Part shown: piece by piece, positions 1-9,500 of the stretch | How the letters are laid out: every line of letters starts with the position of its first letter | Position numbering within the stretch: the stretch's first letter is position 1 | Assembly (NCBI RefSeq): GCF_018448935.1 | Contig: NZ_RCWC01000009.1 | Coordinates: forward strand, 1-64,000 | DNA: 64,000 bases | Direction: 5' to 3' | From: Photorhabdus noenieputensis | GTDB taxonomy: Bacteria; Pseudomonadota; Gammaproteobacteria; Enterobacterales; Enterobacteriaceae | Position numbers and translations under genes: made by a program | Notes under the pieces: generated by a model | What the model was told of the DNA's origin: nothing | Seen by the model: the letters and a program-made list of their open reading frames with translations, nothing else | Databases searched by the model: none

Positions 1-93
1 TAAAGAATCAAATACCAGAAAAGGAAAAATGAGAAAACATTATATTTACAACAACTACTCAATGAAAGTCATTCATTTCAATGAGTTTTTAAC

Positions 94-330
94 TTGCATT
101 CGTATAATAACAATCCCTTTATCAAAACATTGATTATTTATATTCCCGCTAATCTTGGATATTCAGATCGAAAAAATTGGACTGAATTCCTTCCAGATGA
201 TCTATTATTTTTAAATGTTATTTATAAAGCCTTGTCAGGAAAAGGAAATCCAATTTCTACAACTATTTTGAAAATAGTAAAAGCACTTGGATTAAGATTT
301 AAGTTACAATCGGCTAATGTTAATATTTAA
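94..330 (+). pseudogene. Remnant of an addiction-module antidote (HigA-like) gene
   Basis: This is a 78-residue reading frame with a TTG start. Only its second half is recognisable: residues about 43 to 73 (IYKALSGKGNP, then LKIVKALGLRF) match the end of the helix-turn-helix in 'putative addiction module antidote' proteins, where LYKALSEKGNPTLSTLLK is typical. The first 40 residues do not resemble that family, and a separate short frame beginning near 61 may be the displaced original N-terminus. I read it as a frameshifted relic and not a working antitoxin. No toxin partner is visible before the window edge. Confidence 0.5.
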
Positions 331-454
331 ATCTAAGCTTTGGTATACTGGTTACAGTTAAATTTTCAATGATAATCATGGCGTGGTTTTTTCTGATTGT
401 CATGACGACTTTATACAAATCGTCGCAGCAAATATTAGCAACGTTTTAGACAGA

Positions 455-502
455 AAACTGCGCCTTATAACCTTCCCTTGAAAGAGAAGGTTTTAAGGCG
501 CA
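455..502 (-). terminator. Large hairpin, probable terminator of the NRPS/PKS operon
   Basis: A 16-bp inverted repeat with one mismatch (GCGCCTTATAACCTTC pairing with GAAGGTTTTAAGGCGC) surrounds a short loop. It lies about 80 bp past the stop of the last operon gene. Read on the minus strand it runs into AGTTTTCTG, a short T tract. The rest of 331-579 shows nothing else that I can identify. Confidence 0.6.
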
Positions 503-579
503 TCTGATAATATTAAAGTAATAAACTTTTCCCCAGTAGCCAAAACAAAATCGAAAAAACACAGCGTTATTACGACTGA

Positions 580-1329
580 TTAATCCGCAGTAACCAGTTC
601 CAGTATTTGCTGCCTAACATGCTCGAAAATAAGTTCGCCTATCTCCGCACTCGAACCGGATGTTTTAGAAAGAACGCCTCTTGTTGAAAATTCTTTTTTA
701 ATCGGTACTTGATAGATCCCGGCACGTGGAGGTTTATCGTGATCAGGTCGCTCCGCTCTCACTAAATCCGGGCGCAAATGCAACATTAAACTCGTTTCTG
801 TTAACCCTGCATGCTCAGCATGCCAACCGGGAAAATCAACTAAATGTTCACGAGTCCAATCATCAGATACCAAACTCCACCAGCTAAATACGATAACGGA
901 ACGATCGTTAAAATGCCCTTCCGCCCGTAATGCGTCTATTGCTTCGAAAATAAAACCTTCATTTTCAAAATGACCATTAATGATCACCAGTTGCTTAAAG
1001 GGTAATGAACACAAGCTTTTAATGGTTCGGCTGATATAAGCGGTAAATGTTGATCCATCCAGGTAAACCGTGCCAGGAAATTCAAGCCCTCCGCCACTCT
1101 GTGGCAATGATCTGGCAGACACCGGCTGTACCGGCAAGGTGAAGCCATTAATATCCTCCGCCAGCACGCGAGCAAAGGCTTCTGGGATCACGGAATCCAC
1201 ATTCAATGGCAGATGAGGCCCATGCTGCTCAATCCCGCCAATCGGCCATATCAACGTTTTATCTTCAACCGCGGTTAAAACCTGCTCACTAGTCAGTTCC
1301 GCAAATGCTCTAATTTTATTATTATTCAT
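580..1329 (-). CDS. Creatininase-family amidohydrolase, last gene of the NRPS/PKS operon
   Basis: This 249-residue protein has the creatininase fold shared by creatinine amidohydrolase, ArfB and the mycofactocin peptidase MftE. The metal-binding signature is visible: GGIEQHGPHLP near residues 31-41, INGHFENE near 116-123, and WHAEHAGLTETS near 168-179, which matches the family's D/WHA..ETS block. These enzymes hydrolyse cyclic or acyclic amides at a dinuclear metal centre in the cytosol. It starts 16 bp after the DHODH-like gene and is surely cotranscribed with it. The context suggests hydrolysis or ring-opening of an amide in the assembly-line product, or a proteolytic-type maturation step. 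The substrate is unknown and the role is inference. Confidence 0.8.
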   Translation of the reverse strand: MNNNKIRAFAELTSEQVLTAVEDKTLIWPIGGIEQHGPHLPLNVDSVIPEAFARVLAEDINGFTLPVQPVSARSLPQSGGGLEFPGTVYLDGSTFTAYISRTIKSLCSLPFKQLVIINGHFENEGFIFEAIDALRAEGHFNDRSVIVFSWWSLVSDDWTREHLVDFPGWHAEHAGLTETSLMLHLRPDLVRAERPDHDKPPRAGIYQVPIKKEFSTRGVLSKTSGSSAEIGELIFEHVRQQILELVTAD

Positions 1330-1345
1330 GATGTTATCCCTTTTT

Positions 1346-2215
1346 TCATACTTTTTCTGACGTCATGGCTTGCGTATATTCATGAACAATGCGCTGCAAT
1401 GTTTTATACATATGCCGATGAAGCGCAGTATAAACCTGCACCGTATTCGCCCCTGCCAGTAGGTATTCATGAATATCATTACCATCCTGTACGCCTCCCG
1501 AACCAAGTATTGGAATCGTCACCCCTCGCTTACGCAGGTTATAAATAGCGGCAAGCACCATTGGTTTGATCCCCGGCCCAGAGTATCCGCAAACCCCATT
1601 AAGCAGCGCTTCTCCATTCGCTGTGTCGAATGCAATTCCTGAAATGGTATCGCTCAAAGTTATCGCATCAGCTCCTCCTTCTACCGCAGCTTGAACTCGC
1701 CCATACAAATTATCGCCAAGCGAGAGTTTGACCGCAAAAGGGGTATCCGTTCGTTCTTTCACCGCTTTGGTGTAGTTGAATACACGTTCTGGTGTATCTT
1801 CCGTGAAGTCGTCCGCATGCAAGCATGAAATGCCCAACTCCAAAGGGGCATCGGTCACTTCCGAGATACGAACAGCCAATGAAGCTAACGCCGCAGGTGA
1901 TTCAGCATGGATAGAAACTATTACCGGAAGTTGTTCTTCCTTAAATTCACGCAGAAGCGTTAACCAATATTCAACGGTTTTTTTCGAATATGTCGTATTG
2001 TTCAACATCCCTGTACTGAACAAGTAGGTCTTTTCTGTATGCAATTTTTCTGAGCGCGGGTAAATCGTTTTTGTCACGACCGCCCCTGCGCCGTGAGCGA
2101 TGAACTGGCGAATATTTTTAGCTTGATCAGAAAGCAAACCCGACCCAACAATAATTGGGTTTTTTATCTTCATTCCTAAAACATCATAGGTTGGTTCAAT
2201 AACTTGATTTTCCAT
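1346..2215 (-). CDS. Dihydroorotate-dehydrogenase-like flavoenzyme in the NRPS/PKS operon
   Basis: This 289-residue TIM-barrel flavoprotein belongs to the DHODH/PreA superfamily. The N-terminal MKIKNPIIVGSG segment, the GAGAVVTKTI strand, a LGISCLHAD segment where the family usually has a SCPN-type catalytic loop, and the C-terminal phosphate-binding IPILGSGGVQDG and GANTVQVYTAL match DHODH. I chose the ATG at 2215 because GGAG lies five bases upstream; a longer frame to 2245 has no ribosome site. The family reduces or oxidises C=C bonds next to amides in pyrimidine-like rings. Housekeeping pyrD is normally elsewhere, so a tailoring oxidation or reduction on the cluster product is the natural inference. 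Confidence 0.78.
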   Translation of the reverse strand: MENQVIEPTYDVLGMKIKNPIIVGSGLLSDQAKNIRQFIAHGAGAVVTKTIYPRSEKLHTEKTYLFSTGMLNNTTYSKKTVEYWLTLLREFKEEQLPVIVSIHAESPAALASLAVRISEVTDAPLELGISCLHADDFTEDTPERVFNYTKAVKERTDTPFAVKLSLGDNLYGRVQAAVEGGADAITLSDTISGIAFDTANGEALLNGVCGYSGPGIKPMVLAAIYNLRKRGVTIPILGSGGVQDGNDIHEYLLAGANTVQVYTALHRHMYKTLQRIVHEYTQAMTSEKV

Positions 2216-2314
2216 CGTAACTCCACAAATTACCCATTCAAGCAAACTTGCTATTAACCCGCCTCTTAATTCAGTAGAGAGGCGGTATATCCTTAAAAGG
2301 CGCTCAATAGCTAC

Positions 2315-2803
2315 CTACTCAACTGCAAAATTCCTGAAAATCTCACCAATTTGCCGCGGATTATGACGAAAATCGTGAATGTCCAATTTCGACAAATTGC
2401 AAATATGTTCCAACCCCTTCAACAAATGACTACCACCACGCACAATCGGTAGTTGAGTGATCAATAAGACAGGCCGTTTCAGGGCGGAAGCCCAACCAAG
2501 TTCAATATGTGTACCATCAGTACGCAATAATTCCTCGCCTTGATGAACCGGAAGAATGGGCATGAAATAATCACACTGCTGCATCCATTGAAAATCCCGT
2601 TTCGATACCATCTCCGGCGTATAATGGGGGGTATCAATGCCGAATTTCTCAGTTAAATGTGCCGAAAATACCTTGCCATTCAGTGTCTCTACCGTCTTAA
2701 CCGCCAATTGGATGGTCATTCTCAACTCTTCATGAAAACCACCATCGTAAATTGCGGATTGAATCGGCCCACCAATGAAAACGCTTTTGTTTGCCAACGG
2801 CAT
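2315..2803 (-). CDS. Nucleoside 2-deoxyribosyltransferase-fold protein in the NRPS/PKS operon
   Basis: This 162-residue protein looks like the nucleoside 2-deoxyribosyltransferase superfamily. It begins with a VFIGGP strand-loop, has a central KRDFQWMQQCDYFMPIL segment, and carries DGTHIELGWASALKRPVLLI, the usual D.GT..E.G.A...GKPV block that holds the nucleophilic Glu. The start at 2803 is supported by AGGAG six bases upstream; the frame to 2854 would begin without one. Members cleave or exchange N-glycosidic bonds, but many homologues in biosynthetic loci are uncharacterised. It sits between the aminotransferase and DHODH-like genes of one operon, which suggests tailoring of a heterocycle or an N-glycoside. 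The exact reaction is not readable. Confidence 0.68.
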   Translation of the reverse strand: MPLANKSVFIGGPIQSAIYDGGFHEELRMTIQLAVKTVETLNGKVFSAHLTEKFGIDTPHYTPEMVSKRDFQWMQQCDYFMPILPVHQGEELLRTDGTHIELGWASALKRPVLLITQLPIVRGGSHLLKGLEHICNLSKLDIHDFRHNPRQIGEIFRNFAVE

Positions 2804-2932
2804 AACGCTCTCCTTAATTTTCTTTACCCAACAGACTATGAGCCGTCGTTTCAAAGCACCGAACTCAGCACAGCCAGAGGATAGGATGCTTAATAATTCA
2901 ATAAGTTATCACTCACAATGGGCCAGTTTTAT

Positions 2933-4684
2933 CTAGCTATATCGAGGAAGCAGGTTGTTTTCCTCAAGTTCATCCAAGCTATCCTCAAATGCCAAATAAA
3001 CTTTTTCCAGATGAGCGTCATCATGTGCATCAGAGATAAACCAGCAACGCCATTCCCAGATATAAACCCCTCTCATCAACAGGTTGTAGTAAAGCAAATC
3101 CATGTTGTCACGATGAATTAATCTAAAAAATGAGGAAAATGCTCTTGCTTCGATGGGAACCCGACGATTTAAGAACAGTTGGTTCAAACGCGAAACAAAC
3201 CATTCAGTACGTTGAGTCAATGCTTTGGTAAAAGATTCCCCTCTCCTTTTGATCTCCAGTAAAGTGGCTTTCGCCGCGGCCATGCAAAGCGGATGTTGAA
3301 AATAGGTTCCACCAAAGAATGTCGGCTCCGCTGCGGGGAAGCTATCATCGTTGAAATTCCAGTTTCCACCGTCAATCGAATCAAGCATATTTTTCCTGCC
3401 GGTAATGACGCCCAATGGCATTCCACCACCTATCGTTTTGCCATAGGTGACAATATCCGCCTCAATGCCGAATAACCCCTGAATACCCGCAGGATGGGTT
3501 CTGAAACCTGTCACAATTTCGTCAAATATCAGCAGAATATCTAATTCTCTGGTCACTTGACGCAAACGTCGCAAGTAATCTGGATTGCTCAGTCCTGGGT
3601 CACGAGTTGGTACCGGTTCTACCAGCACCGCGGCGATATCAGCGCTATTCGTTTTGAGAAACTCAATGGCTTCATCGGAAGCAAACTCAAACACTGAAAC
3701 ATCCGCAACCATATTTTCAGGTATGCCCACCGAAACGGGTTTTGTCGTATTAACTTCATCATATTCACTGGCTCTCGCCAGTACCGCATCCCAATGTCCG
3801 TGGTAACTGCTAGAAAAAAGAACAATATGGTTACGACGAGTAAGCGCCCGAGCCGCCCGCACCGTATTCATCACCGCTTCGGTTCCACTGTTGACAAAAG
3901 CAACGCGATCCATGCCAGTAATCTCTTTGATCAGTTCCGCCACTTCTAAGCCTATCTCATGCCGAGTTCCCAAACCAAAACCGTTGTCTATTTGCTGAGT
4001 AAGCGCTTTAACTACAAAGGGTGGGCTATGACCAAACAGATGCGCGCCAAACCCCATCGTCATATCAATGTAATCATTGCCATCAATATCCTGGACGATA
4101 GGCCCGGCAAACTTGGTGCAAACAATCGGGTAAAGTAGCTCTTTTATGGAGGGTTTAAAGCCAATCCCAGAACGGCTATCAGCAATATTTTTACGCACCG
4201 CTACCGAATGCGTTTTGGATTTAATCGTTCGCTGGTTATATTTAGATATGAATGAAGCCAGATATTTTTTTCTATCCTCAGATTCAATCGGTAGCGCACT
4301 TCTCGACATCCATTGAAAAAAGCGTTCTTTGTTAGCCGGTGGAATATCTGGCATATCCGATTGATCAGCCAAGACAGGTTGCGGCCGAATTACCGCATGG
4401 TTATCTTCTACAACCCTATTTTTATCCTCCATAATATTACTTTTATCCGCCAGCAAAATATATTCACTGAGTTGACGAACCGTTTGTAATTCTGCGAAAA
4501 ATTGCCGTACTGAAAGTTTTATACCAAATCGTTTATGGATGGGTTCCAATGCTTCAAATAACAGCAGTGATTCCGCTCCCAATTCAACTAACGGTATTTC
4601 CAGTTTTATCTCTTCTTTCGGTAAACCAAATGTTTCTGCAAAAATAGCGATTATTTCTCTCTGAATAATTTCAATATTACTCAT
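2933..4684 (-). CDS. ACP-aminotransferase (AMT) didomain protein
   Basis: This 583-residue protein has an acyl carrier domain at residues 1-80, with the phosphopantetheine Ser39 in LGAESLL. A linker follows, then a class III PLP aminotransferase of the glutamate-1-semialdehyde mutase type (about 170-560). The aminotransferase has NSGTEA at 265-270, SYHGHWD at 293-299, FDEIVTGFR with Asp388, and TYGKTIGGG with the Schiff-base Lys416. The layout matches the ACP-AMT portion of iturin/mycosubtilin-type synthetases (ItuA, MycA), where the AMT turns a carrier-bound beta-ketoacyl chain into a beta-aminoacyl chain. Here it is a separate protein, 50 bp behind the KS gene, so KS plus ACP-AMT look like one split module. 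A beta-amino group in the product is the inference. Confidence 0.86.
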   Translation of the reverse strand: MSNIEIIQREIIAIFAETFGLPKEEIKLEIPLVELGAESLLLFEALEPIHKRFGIKLSVRQFFAELQTVRQLSEYILLADKSNIMEDKNRVVEDNHAVIRPQPVLADQSDMPDIPPANKERFFQWMSRSALPIESEDRKKYLASFISKYNQRTIKSKTHSVAVRKNIADSRSGIGFKPSIKELLYPIVCTKFAGPIVQDIDGNDYIDMTMGFGAHLFGHSPPFVVKALTQQIDNGFGLGTRHEIGLEVAELIKEITGMDRVAFVNSGTEAVMNTVRAARALTRRNHIVLFSSSYHGHWDAVLARASEYDEVNTTKPVSVGIPENMVADVSVFEFASDEAIEFLKTNSADIAAVLVEPVPTRDPGLSNPDYLRRLRQVTRELDILLIFDEIVTGFRTHPAGIQGLFGIEADIVTYGKTIGGGMPLGVITGRKNMLDSIDGGNWNFNDDSFPAAEPTFFGGTYFQHPLCMAAAKATLLEIKRRGESFTKALTQRTEWFVSRLNQLFLNRRVPIEARAFSSFFRLIHRDNMDLLYYNLLMRGVYIWEWRCWFISDAHDDAHLEKVYLAFEDSLDELEENNLLPRYS

Positions 4685-4734
4685 ATCAACCTCACTTTCC
4701 TCAAAATGAAGACGATCTCTACCGGTTTTACAGC

Positions 4735-6435
4735 TCAGATTGCCGTTCTTTCAAATGGATAAGTTGGAAGCGGGAGCCGTTTACGATATTCGCTCTGGTA
4801 AAAAATATCCCAATTGATACTTCCCCCGGCCTGCCAAACAGAGGCAGGCGAAATATACATCTCTTGCAGTTCACTCAACGCAGGGGCTATCAGCAGAGCT
4901 TTATCTAGCAGGCCCGATATCAGTTCATGGATATCACGTGCGATAATCGCCTTGCGTATGGGTAGATGTCGTCGGCCACGCTGCAAGGTAAATGCCACAT
5001 CAGCAATATTCACGGCTGAATGCTGTTCAAGGTATTTCACTAAATCCAAAATTTTTTGCGCTAACGCTGTCTCGGTACGTGCGCTCAGCGGGATCAGATG
5101 TGCTGTCGCCGAGGAAGGTGCGTCAGGCTTTGCCGCCGGTGGTTCGGCAACGATAACATGAACATTGGTGCCACCGATCCCAAACGAGCTAACACCGGCA
5201 ATTCTCGCCGCCTTATCGTTATCCCAATCTCTGGATTCAGTAGGCACATAAAACGGGGACTCAGGGTCCCGCAGTTCAGCACAAGGAGATTCACAATTCA
5301 TTGATGGCGGAATAATGCCTAAGTTGACAGCATAGATGGCTTTTATCAGCCCGGCGATACCTGATGCACAATCAGCATGACCAAGATTGGATTTAATCGA
5401 ACCTAAAGCACACGATCTGGCCGCTACATCAGCAAATACACGCCCTAGCGCCCGTAATTCAATCCCATCACCAACAGGTGTGCCAGTCCCATGCGCTTCA
5501 ATCAAACCGATCTGCTCAGCTCGGACATCAGCCGCAGCAAGCGCACGACGGATCACCTGCTCCTGACCTGAAACTCCCGGAGCGCTATAACCCGCTTTGA
5601 CCGCCCCATCGTTGTTGATTGCCGATCCCTTGATAACCGCCAAAATCGGCTCGCCATTAAGTAGAGCATCCTCCAGACGGCGTAATACCACGAATGCGGT
5701 AGCATCAGAGAAAATCGTACCGTCAGCTTTCTCGTCGAACGCGCAAACTCGCCCTGTCGGGGACAATATTCCCCCTGCATGGTAAACATAGCCAACATGA
5801 GCGGGATACCTGACGCAAACACCACCCGCCAACGCCATGTCACTTTCACCTAGCAACAAGCTGTTGCAAGCCATGTGCACAGCAACCAGCGAACCTGAAC
5901 AAAAAGTGCCTACACTGACAGCAGGCCCTGAGCAATTGAGCTTATACGCCACACGCGTTGCCAAAGCATCGACGGAACTTCCGCCAAATAGCAGCATGGC
6001 GTCAGCCGGAGAAGGGTTCAGCGTCGATATATCGGCCTGCCAGGTACTCCGGCGAGAACCGACAAACACTGAACAGATCCCTGCGTCTGCCCCGCTGGAA
6101 TAACCACTCAGTTCAAGTGCCTCATGGCAAACCTCCAGACAAATCCGTTGCTGAGGGTCCATTTTAGAAACTTCTCTCGGCATCATTTGAAAATAGCTAT
6201 AATCAAATGCCTCTGGCGCTTGAAGGTACGCACCACGCGGAACGTAATGCAATCCGGTTTCATCAGTATTAACGTCCCGATCATGAAGTTCTTGATTGGT
6301 ATAACTCGAAATCAGTTCTCGTTTCCCTAAGATCGCATCCCAAAGCTCTTGACTCGAATCCGCATTAGGAAAACGTCCAGCTATGCTGGTAATCGCAATA
6401 TCTGTTGAATAATGCATTTGTGTTTTTGATTCCAT
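4735..6435 (-). CDS. Stand-alone type I ketosynthase with its AT excised
   Basis: This 566-residue beta-ketoacyl synthase catalyses decarboxylative chain extension. The catalytic triad is intact: Cys179 in VGTFCSGSL, His in EAHGTGTP, and His in NLGHADCASG. The KS ends near residue 430 (GIGGTNVHVI). It is followed by the usual KS-AT linker (LIPLSARTETAL, DVAFTLQRGRR) and then jumps within about 40 residues to the typical post-AT linker (INWDIFY, RLPLPTYPFER). The roughly 300-residue acyltransferase core is missing while both linkers remain, and there is no carrier domain. It probably works with the ACP of the next gene and with an AT in trans, perhaps housekeeping FabD. The gene lies 92 bp after the PKS gene. 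Confidence 0.88.
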   Translation of the reverse strand: MESKTQMHYSTDIAITSIAGRFPNADSSQELWDAILGKRELISSYTNQELHDRDVNTDETGLHYVPRGAYLQAPEAFDYSYFQMMPREVSKMDPQQRICLEVCHEALELSGYSSGADAGICSVFVGSRRSTWQADISTLNPSPADAMLLFGGSSVDALATRVAYKLNCSGPAVSVGTFCSGSLVAVHMACNSLLLGESDMALAGGVCVRYPAHVGYVYHAGGILSPTGRVCAFDEKADGTIFSDATAFVVLRRLEDALLNGEPILAVIKGSAINNDGAVKAGYSAPGVSGQEQVIRRALAAADVRAEQIGLIEAHGTGTPVGDGIELRALGRVFADVAARSCALGSIKSNLGHADCASGIAGLIKAIYAVNLGIIPPSMNCESPCAELRDPESPFYVPTESRDWDNDKAARIAGVSSFGIGGTNVHVIVAEPPAAKPDAPSSATAHLIPLSARTETALAQKILDLVKYLEQHSAVNIADVAFTLQRGRRHLPIRKAIIARDIHELISGLLDKALLIAPALSELQEMYISPASVWQAGGSINWDIFYQSEYRKRLPLPTYPFERTAI

Positions 6436-6527
6436 GCTAATTCCTTTTCCCGAACATGTTGGTCTTGCTGATCTGCGCTAGAACGCACTGCCTTGATTGC
6501 GCTTTTTTTCTATTTACATCGTTTTTT

Positions 6528-9500
6528 CTACTCGCATCGTTTTTTCTCGACTTGCATCGAAAGAGACGCCACGGTGCTCGATTCGAAAAGATCAACCATA
6601 GATACCGCAACATTAAAATGAGCATTAACCTGTCTCACCAACTCAGCCCCAACCAGTGAATCTCCCCCTAAATCGAAAAAGTTCGATTCATGATCAACAG
6701 GACAGCGCAGTACACCATGCCAAATGGCTGTCATATCATCGATAATGGATTTATTTGATGCCGGGGGAGACGCCGTTGCAGACTGCGTCGTATCCACTGG
6801 CAGTGAATTTTCCACCACATCATGCAATCGCTCATTCAACGGTACGGTGGAGACAGCAAACCGCGGCTCCGCATGGCTGGCTGAGAAAATAATATCCAAT
6901 GCATTAACAACATCGGCATGACGTAACGGGCGAGCGCGATTGACGCTGTATTTGAAGCTATTTGATTCATCCCAACCTTCCCATCCATCCCAATCAATGG
7001 AGAAATAGGGTTTATCCACATGGTGGATTGAAGCAAATGCAGCACAAGCTTCGTTTGCCGCAGCATAAGGCGCAAGCCCCAATCCCCCCGCGAACACTGA
7101 CAGAGATGAGATAAAACAACCAAACCTTAACGGGCGATCGGCAAATATTTCATGCAAAACAGCCGCCCCTTTTAACTTTGGCCGCATCAATTTTTCCCAA
7201 GCATGATGGTCAGAATTTTGCAGCCACTGGATCGCTGCCTGACCAGAAAGCCCGGCGGCATGGACAAAGCAATTAGCTGCCCCCAGTCTGGATTCCACTC
7301 GGGCAAGTTCCGCCAGCACACAAGCTTTGTCTGTCACATCAGCGGTAATCACAGCAAAGTCCGCCCCCATATTGCGCAATTGCGCGATCCGTTGGCTCTG
7401 CAACGTATCAGATAGGGTGAGATCTCTAGGTGTTTGACCAAGCAGGATAAGTTTCGCGTTACACTTGGTGACCAGATATTGTGCAATGCCAAAACCAACC
7501 GTTCCTAATCCTCCGGTCACTAAACAGATCATGTCAGATGAAAGATTTTCGCTAACTGTCGGGCTCACAACGTCAAAATAGCGTTCCCAACGCCAACCCT
7601 GACGCATGGCAACTGCGTTGTGATCGTGAGCAGTGAAAAGTTCAGCGACAATATGTTGAGCATCATTAAGAGAGCTAAGTTCTTTGGCAGGTATGTCGAT
7701 CACTTTCATTATCATGCCGGGCAATTCCTGGCTAATCGCCGAAATCGATGCTAGCGCCGTAGCCCGTTCAATACTCCGTGGTTCACTGCCCATCACGTCA
7801 ACAAAACCGGGGCCAATCAATGTTAACGACATGGCTTTATTTCCCATTTGGGAAAACGCTTTTACCCAATTAAATAGCGTAAAGGGGAATCGATCTTTTT
7901 CTACCGACACGTTATCCGCTGACGGGATATCACCCAAAATGAAGAGGATATGATCGGGCGTATGCACTTGTTGCTCCTGCAACCTTAGCATCAAACGCTG
8001 AATATTGATGGGATCATCAACGTTGATGCTAAACGCTGTTTTATGGAAAGCTGTTTCATCGCAAGGAGTGGCACGATCTTCATGCACTTCAAACACATTT
8101 TGCCCCAGTTCACGCAGTACATCCGCAATCGGACAAATTTCTTTATCGCTGTTATCGTAGAAAATCAGCCAGTTATGCTTAGTCGCCGATGATGATACCG
8201 GCGACAGGCGCTGTGTTCGTTTCCAGCGTTCAACATAAACGCCGACTGACGCGTCGGAAGTTTCAGCGCTTGCTATAGGCTGACCAGAGTAAGACTCTGG
8301 GTTGTACTCGGTTAATGTTGAATCTGTGTACCAGCAGCGCCGACGTTGCAAAGGTTGAACCGGTAGTGGAATACGTTGAACAACCTCTCCGCCTCGCAAT
8401 ATCGACCAATCTATCACCACACCACGTTGCCAAAGCTTGCCGACCAGTTTGACTAAAGCCAGATCGTGCTCTGCATGGGCAGTATCCAAACGAATGATAT
8501 TTTCAGACTTTGCCACGATTTCAGCGAAACTATCCGGCGAATGGTCCAACGCGAATATCACCTCATTTGCTGATATCACTTCATTCTGTTGTAGTAAGCT
8601 CGGAGAGACTCCATTAATTAAGAGGGTCCGCACATTATTGCCATCAATCATGCCGTGATGTTTGGACCAAAAACTTCCAGGTGAAGCTATACCACGCTCA
8701 GCGAAATTGCCGCGCTCAGCAAAATGCGGTGTCGTATTTCCTGACAACTTATCAACGATTTCAGGCAGTGTCAGTATGCCCAACGAGCAAGCAACAGCAA
8801 GGTCGTAACGACTATCGGATATGATGAATATTGGCGTCGAAATCAGCTTCCGCCAGCCATTGATCGCCGCAATCATCGCCACAAGATTGGCAATTTTTCC
8901 CTTCTCGCCATCATTTGCTGTCATTTCAGTGATATCGGTTTTACCGATGTGACGGGAAACCTCTGTCGGCAATTCAGCAAGCAACTTATCCACTTCTTGC
9001 CAATAGTCGGGTATTTGCATTGATAAAGCAGATCGAATAGCAGGACCGAGTGCCATCACCAGACGTTGTGGTTCAGAGATTTGTGCTGCGACGGTGAAAT
9101 CTGCATTTCTGATACCATCAATCAACATTTTTACATCTTTAGCATACAAACAGGCTCGATATGGCTGAGCTGCTCGGCCTTCCGCATAAGTAAAAGCTAC
9201 TTCATCAATGTGTGTATCGGGTTCAGCCTTCAACATTTTTGCCAAATCGGTGCTCAATGTGTTCAAAGCATCGGTATTGCGTCCCCCTAACGGAATAGCT
9301 CGCCAGCCAACGCTATTTTTACCTGCCCTTCGTACAGGCGCTTGCTCCAAAATCATGTGAACATTGCTGCCACCGGCACCAAAAGAGCTCACCCCTGCCC
9401 GTCGTGGTCCTTTCACCGGCCAGTTAATGAGAGTGGTGTTGATAATGAAAGGACTTTGCTCAAGATTGATAGCAGAGCTGGCCCTGTTGAAAGTCGGATG

